From: Boothiomyces macroporosus
Taxonomy: Eukaryota > Chytridiomycota > Chytridiomycetes > Rhizophydiales > Terramycetaceae
Assembly (NCBI GenBank): GCA_027604185.1
Contig: JADGKB010000001.1
Coordinates: 310,001-374,000 of the forward strand
Length of the DNA: 64,000 nucleotides
Direction: 5' to 3'
The notes under the pieces are model-generated. The model did no database searches, was not told the origin of the DNA, and saw only the letters and a list, made by a program, of their open reading frames with translations. Below are positions 1 to 10,524 of the stretch, piece after piece (within the stretch, counting starts at the first letter, position 1; every line of letters starts with the position of its first letter). A program made the position numbers and the translations under genes.

Positions 1-8
1 TAGAATGT

Positions 9-3000
9 ATGAATTACAATATTAGCGAATCCCAAGTACTGCATGGTTATCGTATTGTTGGAGAATGTCCAAGTGAGATGCATGTTAAAGTGGTCGCAGC
101 TGATCAACCGATAACTGCATTTGCCATTCATCCAAAGGAAAATACCATCGCTTACTCTGAAAGACATTCAAAATGCATAAAGATAGTAAAATGGTCCCAA
201 GTTTCTGGAATAGTGACGAATATCGCGAGATTAGAATGTAAGGATGTACTAACACAGCACCTGCTGATTTATCAATCTGTCTTCTTAGTTTCTCTGCAGA
301 CGGCTTATATTTGGCAGCAGCAGGCGATATACCATCACATCAGATTAATGTGTGGGACTGGCGAGCTCAAAAACTTCTCGCTTCAAAGGAAAATGGTGGA
401 CCTGCCAATTTCCTTTCTTTCAATCCTCTAGATTCAAAGCAATTCTGTACCTCAGGGGGCAATGGAGATATTAGATTTTGGAAAATCAAAATTGGATTCA
501 AGAAATATGTTTTGACAAATATGTAAGCAGCAAGCTAATCAAAGTGAAGGAAAAAAGAATCCAAATCCTTCGTTTGGGTCTGAAAGTTATCAATCAAGAT
601 TTAACCAAGTATCATGGACAGATAATAGTGTTGCTGAGCTCAGCGAAGATTTATCCTTCAAGATTTCGCAACATGTTTGGGCTCCAGAAAAAAAGGTATA
701 CTGCAGTGAAATATCTGGCGGAATATTATACAAATACAGCGCTGATACTGGAAGCTATGAAACTGTCTTTGATGTTGAAAGGCTAGCTGCCTTGTATCCG
801 AAAGAAAATTTCAATAGTTCCATCCTTAAAAATATAGCAATATACTCCAAAGGTATAATAACTGGGGGAACAGTATTTATGTTTTAATGCCAGGATGGCT
901 ATCTTTATTATTTCAGCTTCAAAGGAGATTTTGTTAAAAGCGTCAAAGTTACCAATGGAAATCCAATTTTAGCAATAACCAACTCGCCTGATTACTCCAG
1001 ATTACTAATTGAAGTATCTGACGGTAAGCTTCTGCTCCACCAAATTGCAAATGAAACTACAATAATGGTAGCCTTCTTTAATGTTAGGCAAGACACAACA
1101 ACTACGAGGGAATCAATGGCTTCGGAATATTCAATATAGAACCAATCATGGTCTCTACTCACCATAACGGAGTGGTATATTTGAGAGATATTGAAAAGAA
1201 CACTATTATCCAAAGTTTAGCTACCAATACTGTAATAACTGCAATGGCAACATCCTTGGTTTCAATGCTTTTTGCATTGGGATCCAATGCCGGTGTAGTG
1301 AGGATTTATTCGGTAAACCCTCAGGGAAAAGAGCCAAAACTGATCTACCGGAAAAAAGTCCATAAAAATGCTGTAACCAAGGTATATAAATACTAATTAG
1401 CTTTCTTTCGACGGGACAGGAAAGTTTTTGGCATCTGGATCTGATGATCGCCAAATTTGGATTTTTGAAGTTGCAAGCAGTTTTAAAGCAATTGGCTATA
1501 TAAACTACCTCGGAACTTTTAAAAGTTTACGTTGGGAAGTTGTGGAGGAGCTCGAGCAGCAGGTAAGCTTGCTTAATGCTAGTCTTCTAAACTCTTTGTT
1601 CTTACAGAGGAGGGCGATTCCAGCTCAAGCAGCATCACAGTATATGAATTATCTTTTACTTCACCAATCCCAGTATTATCCGAAGAAGATAGTAAAATTC
1701 AACGAAGCGCTATTCCTGTATTTCCATTTTAACATAGCACTGGAGTTTTAAAATTGATGCAGAGGGGCAAGATATATTTGTGGGCTCAAGGTTTCTTGAA
1801 TCTAAAGTAGACAGCTGAACGCTGGAAAGGAAACCATATTGATATTTTGCAAAGACAAAAAAATACGCACCTACAACGCCCTATGTTCAGGACAACAGGC
1901 TGCTGAAAAACTTCTTCTTTCCCCATTGGCAGAAGAGGTAAAAATAGCCATTAATTTAGTACAAGGAACACCAAGGAGATTGTGTTCAATTTTATTCGTC
2001 CTTTAATGGGGATTTCGTAATGACTCTGGGCAGCGATGGGATAGTCACAATGAGGTCAATGCTAGATGCATCAAAATGCTTAAAGATTTTTGCCCATGAC
2101 AATCAGTTAGGAGGTGCTTTTGGGGGTGGCATTACTCCAGATTTGAGGCATGTATTTACGGTTGGCAGAGACGGACTTGTGAAGAGGTGGGATTGGAAAT
2201 ACAATGCCCAAGGTCGAAGAGCAGCAATAGAAACAACAGAGAATTTCGAGAGGTTTTTTTCTGAAAGAAAAGCCCAATCGCAGGCAATAACTGAAAAGAC
2301 GGAAACTTTATCCGAGTATCCTGAAAAGGAAGACCAAGTTGAAGAAGAAATTGTTACTACCGTTCAAGAAGTAGCGCATTCAAATGAAGTTTCCAATGAT
2401 AAAGAAGTAGAACTGTCTAAACATAGATGTATAGAAACTTTATCAGCATCAAATTAAAGGCTATCAGCGAGAAACTGCAAAAACTCATTGCAAAGAATGA
2501 AGGAGCACCATCTATGGAGAAGATTGACCGATCCGAGTTTGTGATCGATTTGAAGGAAAGAGACCGTCTTACTGAAGAAACTGACAAGAAAATCAACAAG
2601 CTCCGGGAGGAACTGGAAATTGAAAATCTAAAGAAAAGAGTTTTGAAAAACAGAATCAAAAAGGAATGCTGGGATTCTATTGAAATAATTGGACAATCCA
2701 TCAAGTCCTTTAAAGTCGATCCTATGCTTGGCAAATTGATTGAAGTAACAAATTATCCAGTAAGACGAAGATCCCCTGCAGAATGTCTTAAGCTTGCTAA
2801 TATCAAGAGGCTCAGAAAAGTTCAAATACTGGTGGATAAAGAGTGCAAGGTATTTCTTAATTAAAAGAGTTATTGAATGATCAAAATAATAATAATAACG
2901 ATCTAGATGAGAATATGGGAGAAACTAAACTCAACTACCATCCAGAAATCCCGAATTCTGTTTTGCTGTATGAAGACATTGACTTGAAAACCAAAGAAAG

Positions 3001-5052
3001 TCGAAGAATCCAAACATTTATTCTTGGCGAATGCATCTTGGATATTAAAGAGTCATTTTTAAAAAAATTCAAGGAAATGTGCAAAATGAAACAAGACGAC
3101 ATTATGAAAATTGAAGAGAAAAATGAAAGAATAGCAGCGATTCTTGCTCAGCTTCAAATTCAAGAAAAGATCTTCCATCCAGAATTCGATGAAGATGAAG
3201 TACCAGAGAGTATAATGGAAGTTAAGGACTCTGAAGTTACGGTGGAAAGAGTAATTACTATTAACTATAGTTTCTGAATGCAGAAGAGTTGAAAAAGCTG
3301 GAGGCTAAAAGGCTCAAGGATGAAGAGTGGAAGCGTTTACAAGGAGAAGATAATTCTCGCCAGCGAGCATTGATGCAGATGATGGGAGGAAAACTAGAAG
3401 ACCGGTAATTATAAATAACGCCAGAAAAGATCAAGAAGAAAAAGAAGAGGTGGTCAAGCCTGAATGGATGAATAAGCCCAAAGAAGAGATGTCGGACGAG
3501 GAGAAAAAACTATTAAAAGAATTCGAAAAGAAAATGGCAATATTCAAGGAGGAGCAAGATAAACATCGTAAAGCATTGGAAACTGAGCTTCGCAAATTAC
3601 AAGGAATGATATCTGACATTCAGGATGGATTTGATTTAAAACTCAGAGACTTTTCCAACTACAAACTGTCTGTGGACAAGACCATCTACGAAAATGAATT
3701 GAAAATGGTAAAACAAACTCAGTACGCCATAATCAGCGCAAATGACGATATTTTAGAAGAGCAAATTTTAAAAAGGATTGAACAGTTGAAAAATGAAAAA
3801 ATCAATTGCACTAATGAGATCCCAGAAATAAAGAAGGAGCTGGAACGCTGCAGGGAAGATTACGATACAGCAATTAAGCGGGATAAAGATATCGACAAAG
3901 CCTTCAAAAAGGAATTTCACACCTACGACTTTTACTATGATACACTGACCAAGCTTTATAAAAGAAGAGGTCCTGGGTTTGATTCATTAGACAAAGAATC
4001 CGAGGATTTGAATCCGTTTACTCCATTTGAAAAGGATGTCCTACAGATAGAAATGAATCCTATTTCACTCACTTCAGCTGACATGCCTGACGGGCTAGCT
4101 CTGGAAGTCTGGAACAAATTTGTGGAAATTAGAGATAAAAAAATTAGTGCAGAGCTAGAAGTATACAACACCTCGAGATATTTTAAAGAAATGCAGGCTT
4201 TGGTCCAGAATGTGCTCGAAGAAAGTGACAAGATTAAAATGGAAACAGAGAAAGTCATGACTGACTTGAATCAATTCCTGGAATATAAATTTAAGAGTAT
4301 ATACAACATTGAGTGCCTGTATCCATTCAAACAAGGTCAAGTGGAAGTGCCACAGGCACCAATTGTAACAAACTATTCTGATGCTGTTCTGCTACACCGC
4401 TCAGTCGTGGAGAACCTTAACGAGCAAGTGCGAAATTTGGGACAATTAAAGGTGGACGCTTTGACAGAGATCAAAGAATATCGTAAAGGAATTCATGCCC
4501 TGGAATGGTAGTCTATAGTTTACTGTAGGGAAATTAAAATGCATGACTTTCAAGCGGAAGATTTGATCATAAGAACTAGAGATATACAGCTTTTACGAGT
4601 TACTAAAGAAATGCAAGAATTCTTGAGAAGTGGAGATATTCATAAGCAAGCCTCTGAAATCGCGAATTTAGAGAAAATATCAGAGCATAGCCAAAAGGTA
4701 GAAATGACTAACAAAGACCCATGTGCACCACCTTGAAGAGAAGATGAGCGTGATTGAAAAGATCAATAAGAAGATTAAAAAGAAGAATCAAGAAAACCTT
4801 GAACTTTCCAAACGAATCGATGACCTCAACATGGCTGTTTTGGATCGCAAAAACATACATGACGTTAAATGTATCTGCGTACTAACAATAGTGACTAAAA
4901 ACATTCCTGCCGCACAGAAAGACACGCACAGAGAATTGTTTACTAGACGCCGTCTGGTGGACTTGGCCAAGTCTCAAGCCCAAGATTTGGCGATTTTGAG
5001 AGAGGAATTGGAACGATTGCGCTTGCGAACTTATCCGGCTTTCAGAATTTAG
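9..5052 (+). CDS. CFAP43: CFAP43-like axonemal protein (WD repeats plus coiled coil)
   Basis: Large flagellar protein of the CFAP43/CFAP44 pair, which tethers the inner dynein f/I1 motor head to the doublet microtubule. About 1571 residues after splicing. Degenerate WD40 blades fill roughly residues 1-650 (for example the INVWDWR and VKRWDWK strands); an acidic linker at 690-740 leads to a long coiled coil to the C-terminus, ending in a family-like RRRLVDLAKSQAQDLAILRE region. Sixteen introns of 19-23 nt interrupt it (e.g. 238-257, 523-544, 873-893, 1068-1087, 1382-1400, 1563-1582, 2407-2426, 2850-2869, 3251-3270, 4871-4891). The total closes to whole codons. The frame is open to the window edge, so the true start may lie upstream. 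CFAP44 is the alternative; length and C-terminus favour CFAP43. Confidence 0.68.
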
Positions 5053-5065
5053 AATAAATTATATA

Positions 5066-6301
5066 TTACTTTTGCATGTTTGAATATTCATAGATATTAT
5101 GTGTAATATCGTCGGTATTCAAGAATGGATTCCTTGATAGTAAAGTCTGAGTAAGTTTTTGACTACCTGTTCAATATTCGGGATTTGCTGCAATACAAAA
5201 CTTTCAAGCGCAGACTTGTCCTGGAATGCCCAACTATTATACCCAGGAATACTACCAAGTTTGGAGAATACTTGGCCAAATAGGTTGTTATTTCCACCCC
5301 TAACATTAACATAGAGTACATGTAAACTACGGTATATGATGTATCCGTGAATGACTTTTCTCTTCCAGTCGGTGTGTAAAAGCTAATCCGTTCTTTAAGG
5401 ATACAATGTGGATACTTTAACGCTTGTTGAAACCACTCTTCACAAAAATCTGATTTTAGGAGGCAGAAGCAAGAGCTGATTTCTCCCGTGATAAATTTTG
5501 TTTCTGCCGCCATAAACCACAGATTTGAAGACGATGTTGGTGGCGAGAGCCAAACATTCCCGTGCCAATGTTGAACTAATCCGTTTTGATACTCGTCGAA
5601 AAAGTGAAGTGCAAGTTTGCCTTCGTGTATGTTATTCGCGTATGTTGTTGAGCAAGGATCTAGATGGAAAACATTTCCAGTTACAACTGACTTTGCGGCG
5701 TTTATGATTGCTTTTGGTGTGTAAAGTTCGTTATTAATATCTGTAAAGTTGATACCAGATTCTACGTTAGGCGAAACTTACCAAACTGTACAGTCACCGC
5801 CAAGACATTATCTTCTGTGATGGTCATTCCTGAATCGATGAGCTGTTTCCATATCAATCGCCTGATTGCGGGTGAGTATTTGTGCAGTGAGCGTATGTGT
5901 GAAATATTTTCTGGAATTGGGAGTGAGGAATCTTGCACGATTGATTCATATACATATCTGAATTAGACCTTTCTTTACGATGAACATATATATGTATTTG
6001 TCATGCGCCTACTGAATGAGAACTTGCGTATTGCATAAGCATATATTGTTTTATCTGGAACTAGATATTACATTTTGCTTACTATATAGCTTTTCCTCGC
6101 TAATGCATCTTAAAGCAGCGGCTGAGTTAAACAAAGATTACCTACTACAAATGCCTTTCCAGACTGCTGGTGCTCTTGAATAGCCTTTTCCATCTCGAGC
6201 AGTTTCTTCTTTTGTTGCTCGCTGAGCGTCTGTTTTGGCAGTTTTTTCTTTGACTTTGATATCTCGGTATTTTCTAGTTTATCTTCTCTATCTGTTTGCA
6301 T
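5066..6301 (-). CDS. Phage Dam-like DNA N6-adenine methyltransferase-family protein
   Basis: About 370 residues after removal of six introns (6122-6141, 6061-6082, 5956-5976, 5762-5781, 5300-5319, 5147-5166; 20-22 nt each). The N-terminus is basic and coiled-coil-like. Residues about 50-150 resemble the helical domain common in phage and plasmid proteins (a KLY..K...AYAIRKFSFSRRMTN stretch, then SLHKYSPAIRRLIWKQL). The C-terminal half resembles phage-type Dam methyltransferases: a VFHLDPCS motif, then HWHGNVWLSPPT where the family has an NPPY-like catalytic tetrad, then an ISFYTPTGR strand. The aromatic after PP is Thr here, so activity is uncertain. It ends 13 nt from the convergent CFAP43 stop. 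A bacterial or phage origin followed by intron gain is my inference. Confidence 0.6.
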
Positions 6302-6667
6302 TTATTAGTTTAAAGTGAAAGTTTGACGCGTGTCCTATTAGTAGACAAACAAACAAAAAGACCCCCAGTGAAAGTTTGGTCCACAAATACAGTGAATACC
6401 TGTACTCTGGTGGTATCCCATAGTTTAATCAGAGAGTTATATGCGCAAATCGTACATTAATTTGAGGAAAGCAAACAGCTGTTGCAATTTTGAAAGTACA
6501 ATGTGGGAGCTGATTCAATCGACTTATTCTGAATGATTGTGCTGCTAGTTCATTGTTAAATGTTTTTTTGCATAGTAGGATTACGGTGACGTATAATTGA
6601 CGTATCCTAGACATTATTAAAAAGACATATAACATTCTGTAATTATTGCTTTATTCTAGTGTATAAA
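6302..6667. other. Intergenic spacer between divergent genes
   Basis: About 366 nt between the methyltransferase start and the next plus-strand start. It presumably holds both promoters. I see no coding-like frame, RNA gene or repeat beyond short A-rich runs. The sequence TTCTAG just before the next gene could be the acceptor of a small 5' UTR intron. Confidence 0.5.
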
Positions 6668-7399
6668 ATGAATTTAGCAGATGTTGGAGCAACTAGAAGA
6701 ATTTTTGAATCGAGCCTTTCTACAACCACTCTGGTGTCTCATGATTCCTGTCAAACCATTCCTGACACTGAAAATAAAAGTGAATCAATAGATAAAGAGT
6801 ACACCTACAACGACCACTGTGATCCCACAGAATCTTCAGTGACTGTTCTAGGTACCTATGAACAGCCTCGCACATACCCAGAAAAAGAACTCTTCAAATA
6901 TGCCTCTGGTTTGGATTTACTCGCAGAATGCGTTGTGGCTATTACAGAACATAGATTGCCCGAAAATGGCATTGTAGTTGAAAAGGCTCCAAAGAAATCT
7001 CAATTTGAATATAGACATGGCATATCTCGTTACTCCCCATATGGAACTCGTTTCGCGGCAATTTTAGCGGATGGAAAACGACACACATCTCACATTGCAG
7101 GGGAGTTATCCCAAAGGTTCCAAATCAGGCCTGGAAAAAGCCATCGAACGGAGCTTATTCTAGTGCCACACGAAGGAGAACTTTTCCAACTGGAGACAGC
7201 ATGGACCTATTTCGAGAACCTTTCAAAGAGAGGAGTAAGACCAGGGCCATCTGAGCTCCTTCATCATCTTAAAGAAATGAATTGTGATTTCGACTATCGA
7301 AAAGGTGATGGATCCAAACTCCTTCAAAGAAACGCGAGCAACTTTTATAAACGAGTTATGGAATACGGGAAAAGGAACTCTCAGGATTTCTATATCTGA
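6668..7399 (+). CDS. Hypothetical protein, single exon
   Basis: 243-residue reading frame without introns; I chose the ATG at 6668 because the upstream in-frame codons lack ATG. Residues 1-75 are Ser/Thr/Glu-rich and probably disordered. The C-terminal two thirds look folded, with conserved-looking segments such as RHGISRYSPYGTRFAAIL and a basic stretch around IRPGKSHRTEL. No signal peptide or membrane segment. I do not recognise the family. It converges on the BMT6-like gene, the stops lying about 35 nt apart. Confidence 0.6.
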   Translation: MNLADVGATRRIFESSLSTTTLVSHDSCQTIPDTENKSESIDKEYTYNDHCDPTESSVTVLGTYEQPRTYPEKELFKYASGLDLLAECVVAITEHRLPENGIVVEKAPKKSQFEYRHGISRYSPYGTRFAAILADGKRHTSHIAGELSQRFQIRPGKSHRTELILVPHEGELFQLETAWTYFENLSKRGVRPGPSELLHHLKEMNCDFDYRKGDGSKLLQRNASNFYKRVMEYGKRNSQDFYI

Positions 7400-7434
7400 A
7401 TAAACTTGTATATTTCTGTGTAATTAGGTTTATT

Positions 7435-8343
7435 CTATATTTTTTGATATAAACGAAGAAAGAATCTCATGTTGCTCAGCTGTAAAGGAAATTCAACTTC
7501 TTTGGGGTACCTATACCAAACAGAATCAAACGAAGCCAAGCATTTGAACCCTTGTATAGCATCCAGCAGTTTGAAAAGCATATAGGACTTGTCAGAAGCT
7601 CCCACTTCAAATTCAGAAAACGATCCGGCGGAATCAACCACCAACAGCATGGAGCCTTTTTTCATTGATTTTACAAGATTCGTTATCAGCAGCACAAAGG
7701 ATTTTTTTGATTGGGTCAGTATTTCGTTCAACAGAAACATTGCAGTAATCAGTCCGTGCTGTTTAAAAATTTTCGAGTATTCCAACACCTTGCTCTCATC
7801 CATCAAGTCTCCTATCAAACTTTCTACTGATAGATTTTCAAGACCATAGGTTTGATGAATTGAGCCGACAAGTGTATCCAAAGTTCCATAGTTTGACAAA
7901 TCCTGGACAGTAAGCTTGACAGGCTGTTCAAAAGTACACATCGCAGCTGATATTCCCAAGACTTCGGCTCCATTTCCTCCGCCTAGAACCATAATATCTC
8001 CTCCTTTTTCTAAAAAATTACAGAGTTCGTTGATTTTCACAAAGATATCCCTGTAACACAACGCTCTTCCAGGCAGATATTCAACAGCGTAAATCGGAAG
8101 AAGAATTGGGTCGGTAAATATTGATTTGAAGTCCCTTTTGATAAATAATTGTTTAATTTGCTTTCGTTTTTCCTTCAATTGAGGATCTGAAAATACATCC
8201 TTGAATACAAGGATCACATCTAGAAGCACCCGCTCTGGACTCTTTTTAAACTTGTCGGCATGCCGTGCGTTCAACTCTTGCGCTTCCAAAGGCTCTGGAA
8301 GAAACCCCATTGTTGATAGAAAAGAATTTTTGCCAAACGCCAA
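7435..8343 (-). CDS. BMT6: BMT6-like 25S rRNA uridine-N3 methyltransferase
   Basis: 302 residues, single exon. Resembles the fungal Bmt6 family (DUF3115/Methyltransf_34), SAM-dependent enzymes that methylate N3 of a uridine in the large-subunit rRNA. Seen in the sequence: a helical N-terminus, the PGRALCYRDIF segment, a SAM-binding glycine loop at about residue 117 (VLGGGNGAEVLGI), and an MFLLNEIL strand further on. Length is close to the family. The first ATG is only 2 nt from the divergent APSES gene start; the second Met (about residue 12) is an alternative start that would leave more promoter room. Confidence 0.65.
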   Translation of the reverse strand: MAFGKNSFLSTMGFLPEPLEAQELNARHADKFKKSPERVLLDVILVFKDVFSDPQLKEKRKQIKQLFIKRDFKSIFTDPILLPIYAVEYLPGRALCYRDIFVKINELCNFLEKGGDIMVLGGGNGAEVLGISAAMCTFEQPVKLTVQDLSNYGTLDTLVGSIHQTYGLENLSVESLIGDLMDESKVLEYSKIFKQHGLITAMFLLNEILTQSKKSFVLLITNLVKSMKKGSMLLVVDSAGSFSEFEVGASDKSYMLFKLLDAIQGFKCLASFDSVWYRYPKEVEFPLQLSNMRFFLRLYQKI

Positions 8344-8345
8344 AC

Positions 8346-9052
8346 ATGATCAGTGCCAGAGACGAAGATATCTACGTGGACTCGCTCTATTCAAACTACC
8401 ACGTTCAGTTTAGCAGCGAAGAACTACTGCTACCGCTATTAACACCACCGCCTGACCTATATCCAACAGTATTAAATAAACCATCTGGACTAGTCACCCA
8501 CATGGAGAGCAAATCTCCTGAAAAAACAGAAACGGAACAGCCAACTAATATTCCTAATGTACAGCCTGTAAATTATCCATTTCACCCTTCAAATTTCCTT
8601 TCTGTTGCGTTCAACAAACGAGCACCTCTAGTTCAAGAAACTCCAAAGAAGCTCCGTCCTTCGGCATCAGTGCCTAGGGTACTATCATCTATAGCACCGC
8701 CAGGCGCTAACTTATATGAAGCTACATACGCTGGTGTAGAAGTCTACGAGCTTATCGTGGGAAATAATTCCGTTATGCGAAGACGGGATGATACTATGGT
8801 TAATGCTACTCATCTTTTAAAGGTAGACGCCTATTGACACAGGTTGCTGGTATAGAGAAAGGACGACGAACAAAGATTTTAGAAAAAGAAGTTTTAAATA
8901 CTAAACATGAGAAAATCCAAGGTGGTTATGGCAAGTACCAAGGGACCTGGTATTTATCTGTTGATTGTAGGGTTACTCTGGAACAAGCGAGAGAGCTGGC
9001 CCATCAGTTTAATGTGTACGAGTATTGCCGTGCGATTCTAGACTTTCCTTAA
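8346..9052 (+). CDS. APSES/KilA-N transcription factor (MBP1/SWI4-type DNA-binding domain)
   Basis: 228 residues with one 20-nt intron (8823-8842). The N-terminal half is Pro/Ser-rich. The C-terminal half is an APSES domain with hallmark segments EVYELIVGNNSVMRRRDD, MVNATHLLKVAGIEKGRRT and KIQGGYGKYQGTWYL, ending NVYEYCRAILDFP. Mbp1/Swi4-class factors bind MluI cell-cycle box or SCB sites at G1/S and usually carry ankyrin repeats; this one stops straight after the APSES fold, closer in architecture to StuA or Xbp1 forms. Its start lies 2 nt from the start of the divergent BMT6-like gene. Confidence 0.88.
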
Positions 9053-9112
9053 TATTATTATAAAGACTCTAATTTTTAATAGCTTGGGCCATAATTTTTT
9101 TCATTTAATTTG

Positions 9113-10451
9113 ATGGCACGCAGAAGAGTTGTCGTAACTGGTTTGGGACTAGTGACCCCGCTAGGAATAAATGTAAAGACGAATTGGAGTAAATTGATTG
9201 CCGGTGCCTGTGGGATTACAGAGATGCCTCAGTCATTCGGCCCTACCAATAGTAGAGTTGCAGGATTCGTTCACAAAGACTTTCAAACTTCTTCCTTCTT
9301 CAGCAAATCAGTACATTTATAATTTATTATAGGATGAGAAATTGTTATCGCTGTTCATGCAGTATGCTCTCGTTGCTGCGGATGAAGCTATCAAAGATGC
9401 AAATTACACACCAGCTACAGAACTGGAGAGAGAAATGACAGGTGTTTGCATCGGATCAGGGATTGGCTCGTTGCAGGATATCACTGATGGTTACAGTTCG
9501 TTTCAAGCTCACGTATGCATTAATTAATCTAGGGGTTAAGGAAAGTTAGCCCTTATTTTGTGCCTAAATTGCTGCTAAACATGGCAGGTAATGATCATTA
9601 ATCTAGCGGGACACGTAAGTATGAAGTACGGATTTAAAGGGCCAAATCATTCCGTTACTACCGCTTGCGCAACCGGAGCACATTCTATCGGAGATGCCTC
9701 TAGATTTATAGAATACGGAGATGCAGATGTGATGATTGCAGGTGGTTCAGAGGCAAGCATTACGCCTTTAGCTGTTGCTGGATTTTCCAAGCTACGGGCA
9801 CTTTCAACAAATTTCAACGATTCGCCAGAACTAGCTTCAAGACCATTCGATAAAGATAGAGATGGATTTGTTATCGGAGAAGGTGCTGGGGTTGTAGTTT
9901 TGGAAGAGTATAATCACGCAGTAAACAGAGGTGCAAATATTTATTGCGAGTTAACAGGTTACGGACTGTCTGGCGACTCTTATCATATTACTTCCCCTCC
10001 TGACGACGGATCTGGTGCAGCAAGAGCAATGAGAAGGGCTTTAGCACATTCAAAAGCTGACCCTGGGGAAATTGACTATATAAATGCTCACGCTACTTCT
10101 ACTCCTTTGGGAGATTTGGTAGAAACTAGGGCAATCAAGAGTATATTTGGAGACAGTGTCGCAGTTTCGTCTACTAAAGGAGCTATCGGACACTTATTGG
10201 GGGCTGCAGGGGCTGTCGAAGCTATTTACGCAATATTGGCTGTAAAGAACAATGTTATTCCACCGACTATAAATCTGAATGCTTTTGAATCTGAAGAGTT
10301 TTCTCTAGATTATGTTGCTAATGTTGGACGAGATGTGTCAACCACGCAAAGACGAAGCGCTAGTGGTACAGGCGTGAAATATGCAATGTCCAATAGTTTT
10401 GGATTTGGTGGTACTAACTGCTCACTATGTTTCAAGAAAGTAGATAACTGA
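9113..10451 (+). CDS. CEM1: 3-oxoacyl-[acyl-carrier-protein] synthase (KAS II, CEM1/OXSM type)
   Basis: 425 residues after three introns (9311-9332, 9513-9532, 9588-9606). Condensing enzyme of type II fatty acid synthesis, elongating acyl-ACP with malonyl-ACP; in fungi it works in mitochondria. The catalytic Cys lies in [14 protein letters not shown], with active-site His in [11 protein letters not shown] and GHLLGAAGA, and the C-terminal FGFGGTN motif is present. The protein begins directly with [12 protein letters not shown], as in bacterial FabF, with little room for a targeting presequence. ATG 9113 is the only ATG near the conserved start. Confidence 0.93.
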
Positions 10452-10524
10452 TAGTAAAATACATGGTTTCAATGATGTAATGCCGATTTTTTGAATTCGC
10501 GAGTCTTTTATAAAATAATATTCA

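Noticed and set aside
9..5052. Reading the many frame breaks in CFAP43 and other genes as pseudogene frameshifts or as an alternative genetic code
   Set aside because: Every break coincides with a GT...AG segment of 19-25 nt whose removal restores conserved sequence, and stops TAA, TAG and TGA all end genes normally.
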